Assembly (NCBI GenBank): GCA_023438065.1 | Contig: JAEXRH010000011.1 | Span: forward strand, 62,001-126,000 | Reading direction: 5' to 3' | DNA length: 64,000 bases | Source of the DNA: Spirochaetota bacterium | GTDB taxonomy: Bacteria > Spirochaetota > Spirochaetia > Treponematales > Treponemataceae | Shown here: piece by piece, positions 62,256 through 64,000 of the stretch | Position numbering within the stretch: the first letter of the stretch is position 1 | Layout of the letters: each line of letters opens with the position of its first letter | Notes under the pieces: model-generated | Told to the model about the DNA's origin: nothing | Seen by the model: the letters and a program-made list of their open reading frames with translations, nothing else | Databases searched by the model: none | Position numbers and translations under genes: made by a program

Positions 62256-63763
62256 GCCTTGGCCTCCGGTTTGTGGCCCATCATCAAGAGGCCGATATCT
62301 TCCTTGGACGTTTTCGCCGGGTCGACGATACCCATCACCGCGCCCGCGTGCAGAACCAGCACGCGGTCGGAAAGCTCGCGAAGCACGTCGAGATCCTCGC
62401 CGATGAAGAGGATGCCGACGCCCCGCCGCTTTTGCTCGTTGAGCATGTCGTAGATCGTGCAGGACGCGCCGATATCGAGTCCCCGGACCGGGTAGGCGGT
62501 GACGAGGAGTCGGGGACCGAGCTCGATCTCGCGACCGAGGAGCACCTTCTGGATATTCCCGCCCGAGAGCTTCTTGACGACGTGATTTACCGAGGGGGTC
62601 GAAATATCGTACGAGCGGACGACGTGTTCCGCGTGGGCGCGACCGGCGACGCGATCGACGAAAAACCCTTTCGTTTTCGCGTAGGACTTGAGGATCACGT
62701 TGTCGACGACGTCCATTCCCGCGACGAGCCCCATGCCGAGCCGGTCCTCCGGAATGAAACTCATGCTGATGCCGCGCTTGATGATCGCGCGCGGCGTGAG
62801 GCCGGTGAGCTCGTCGCCGAGGAATTTGATGGAGCCCGAGTCCGCCCGCATGAGTCCGGCGATCGCCTCGCACAGCTCTTTCTGTCCCGAGCCCGCGATA
62901 CCCGCGACGCCGAGAATCTCCCCCCCGTACAGGGAGAACGACACGGCGTCGAGCAGCGGCACGCCTTCGTCGTCGCGCTTCGAGAGACCCGCGACCTCGA
63001 GAAGCGGCTTCTCGGAGCGCTCGACGGCCGCGCGCACGATCTCGAGCGAGACCTCGGCTCCGACCATCATCTCGGTAAGCTCCCGGGGAGAGGTCTCCGC
63101 CGTCTTGACGGTGCCGACGCTCATCCCGCGCCTGAGGACCGTCACCCGGTCCGAGATGTCCATGACCTCGCCGAGCTTGTGGGTAATGATGACGATGGCG
63201 CAGCCTTCGTCGCGCATCTTCCTGAGTATCGCGAAAAGCTGGGCCGTTTCCTGCGGCGTGAGCACCGCGGTCGGCTCGTCGAGAATCAGCACGTTGGCGC
63301 CGCGATAGAGGACCTTCAGGATCTCGACCGTCTGCTTCTCGCCGACGGACATGTTGTACACTTTCTTGTCGGGGTTGGTTACGAGCCCGAAACGCTTCTC
63401 GATCTGGTAGATCCGCTCGTTGATCTTGCGTCCGTCCGAGAAGAATCCCTTGCGGTCGCCGATCGCGATGTTCTCGCGCGCGGTCATGACCGAGACGAGC
63501 TTGAAATGCTGGTGAACCATGCCGATGCCGGCCTTGATCGCGTCCTGGGGAGAGGCGAACGCGCGCTCGCTCCCGTCGATGGAAATCGTGCCCGAATCGG
63601 GCGAGTAGATACCGGAAAGCATGTTGACGAGCGTACTCTTCCCCGAGCCGTTTTCCCCGAGAAGCGCGAGGATCTCGCCGCGGTTTATCTCGAGCGATAC
63701 GCCGTTGTTCGCGATAACGCTCCCGAAAGCCTTCGTTATTCCGCGTAGTTCAATGTAAGCCAT
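62252..63763 (-). CDS. ABC transporter double ATPase, BmpA/Rfu class
   Basis: A 503-residue protein with two ABC domains (about 1-240 and 255-500). The first has Walker A GENGSGKST and the signature MSVGEKQ, then LILDEPTAVLT. The second is degenerate: its Walker A region is AGIAGSGQKE, the signature is LSGGNIQK, and the Walker B region reads LLVTAYPVRGLD, lacking the usual Glu. This one-active-one-weak layout is normal for sugar and nucleoside (RbsA/RfuB-like) importers. The start ATG at 63763 follows GGGGAG. The substrate is not decided: riboflavin, nucleosides or simple sugars. The receptor gene is presumably just beyond the window's right edge. Confidence 0.9.
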   Translation of the reverse strand: MAYIELRGITKAFGSVIANNGVSLEINRGEILALLGENGSGKSTLVNMLSGIYSPDSGTISIDGSERAFASPQDAIKAGIGMVHQHFKLVSVMTARENIAIGDRKGFFSDGRKINERIYQIEKRFGLVTNPDKKVYNMSVGEKQTVEILKVLYRGANVLILDEPTAVLTPQETAQLFAILRKMRDEGCAIVIITHKLGEVMDISDRVTVLRRGMSVGTVKTAETSPRELTEMMVGAEVSLEIVRAAVERSEKPLLEVAGLSKRDDEGVPLLDAVSFSLYGGEILGVAGIAGSGQKELCEAIAGLMRADSGSIKFLGDELTGLTPRAIIKRGISMSFIPEDRLGMGLVAGMDVVDNVILKSYAKTKGFFVDRVAGRAHAEHVVRSYDISTPSVNHVVKKLSGGNIQKVLLGREIELGPRLLVTAYPVRGLDIGASCTIYDMLNEQKRRGVGILFIGEDLDVLRELSDRVLVLHAGAVMGIVDPAKTSKEDIGLLMMGHKPEAKA

Positions 63764-64000
63764 CAACGCTCCCCGTTACGCGCGTCGCGCGGGATATCGG
63801 GAAGGACGGCGTCCGTTCCCTTTAAAAAAGAACAAGGCGTCCCCGCGCCGCAAGGACGCATAAGGATGCCGTGAACGTTCACTGTCACGCCCGATGCCTC
63901 GCAGAGAGAAAGGCATCGGGCCTGAAAGCGGCATTGAGGCGCGGAGGGGAACGGATGGCGAGTCATGAGCAAGGACAACCCACCCGCGTCCCTCCGCTTC
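63764..64000 (-). promoter_or_regulatory. Upstream region of the ABC operon with palindrome and hairpin
   Basis: No convincing gene here. GTGAACGTTCAC (63871-63882) is a perfect 12-base palindrome with a central CG, like a LacI-type operator. Next to it, CCCGATGCCT (63890-63899) and AGGCATCGGG (63911-63920) form a perfect 10-base hairpin without a T run. The hairpin may lower read-through from an upstream receptor gene, as in many binding-protein transport operons. Confidence 0.45.

Noticed and set aside
62256..62873. Upstream extension of the first ABC permease
   Set aside because: It overlaps the ATPase gene in another frame; ATG 62255 has a ribosome site and an ATGA overlap.
63764..63978. 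A 71-codon minus-strand frame upstream of the ABC ATPase
   Set aside because: It crosses the palindrome and hairpin, has no ribosome site and shows no family pattern.
1..64000. Search for CRISPR arrays, insertion sequences and tandem repeats
   Set aside because: No regularly spaced repeats, transposase motifs or flanking terminal repeats were seen by reading the sequence; a self-alignment was not possible.

Overview
The window is a gene-dense, high-GC bacterial chromosome segment. The gene content fits a spirochaete of the Treponema/Spirochaeta kind. The evidence is a FapA (DUF342) gene, many lipoproteins with loose spirochaete-style lipoboxes (VSC, ASC, AGC), class III cyclases with large membrane sensors, an XpaC-TelA module and a BmpA/Rfu-type ABC transporter. 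This assignment is inference from gene content, because no rRNA is present. I saw no tRNA, rRNA, CRISPR array, insertion sequence or prophage gene.

Layout. 1-2.5 kb: fapA (5' end missing), lgt and a tiny overlapping ORF. 2.6-6.7 kb (minus): transketolase, a PTS EIIA-like protein and a 510-residue unknown. 6.7-7.6 kb: an hsp20 gene with a near-perfect sigma-54 promoter and three upstream repeats. 7.6-10.2 kb: a queuosine-precursor transporter gene (yhhQ) and parAB. 10.2-15.4 kb (minus): a glycoside hydrolase-like protein, an exopolyphosphatase with a C-terminal HD domain, and polyphosphate kinase. 15.5-17.9 kb: a one-piece fusion of a GatB-like protein with an L-asparaginase, the most unusual gene here. 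18-24.7 kb: a divergent 634-residue unknown, then TPR lipoprotein, DHH phosphoesterase, TraB-family protein and LacI regulator. 24.7-26.6 kb: a GH3 beta-glucosidase lipoprotein with a LacI-type operator in front of it. 26.7-31.6 kb (minus): a chemoreceptor, then leuC-tam-leuD. 31.7-40.7 kb: a beta-helix lipoprotein, radA, two exported unknowns, an AraC regulator fused to a BtrH/C39-like domain, and an EamA transporter. 40.7-45.6 kb (minus): an M16 protease and proS. 45.6-52.9 kb: a 7TM-sensor cyclase with a dyad-rich promoter, then xpaC-telA-(binding protein/OmpA)-VWA. 53-56.1 kb: a D12-class DNA adenine methyltransferase translationally coupled to a second methyltransferase, and a tandem GNAT protein. 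56.5-60.2 kb: a TPR lipoprotein and a HAMP-cyclase. 60.2-63.8 kb (minus): an ABC transporter of the BmpA/Rfu class (two permeases and a double ATPase).

Themes. Signalling and stress genes are prominent: two cyclases, a chemoreceptor, polyphosphate turnover, sigma-54-driven Hsp20 and TelA/XpaC. Several genes appear to be transcribed without a leader, with the -10 box lying 6-8 nt before the start codon. Operons are tight, with repeated ATGA stop/start overlaps.

Best candidates for something undescribed are the GatB-asparaginase fusion, the trans-aconitate methyltransferase gene embedded between the two isopropylmalate isomerase genes, and the four-gene XpaC-TelA-PBP/OmpA-VWA envelope module.
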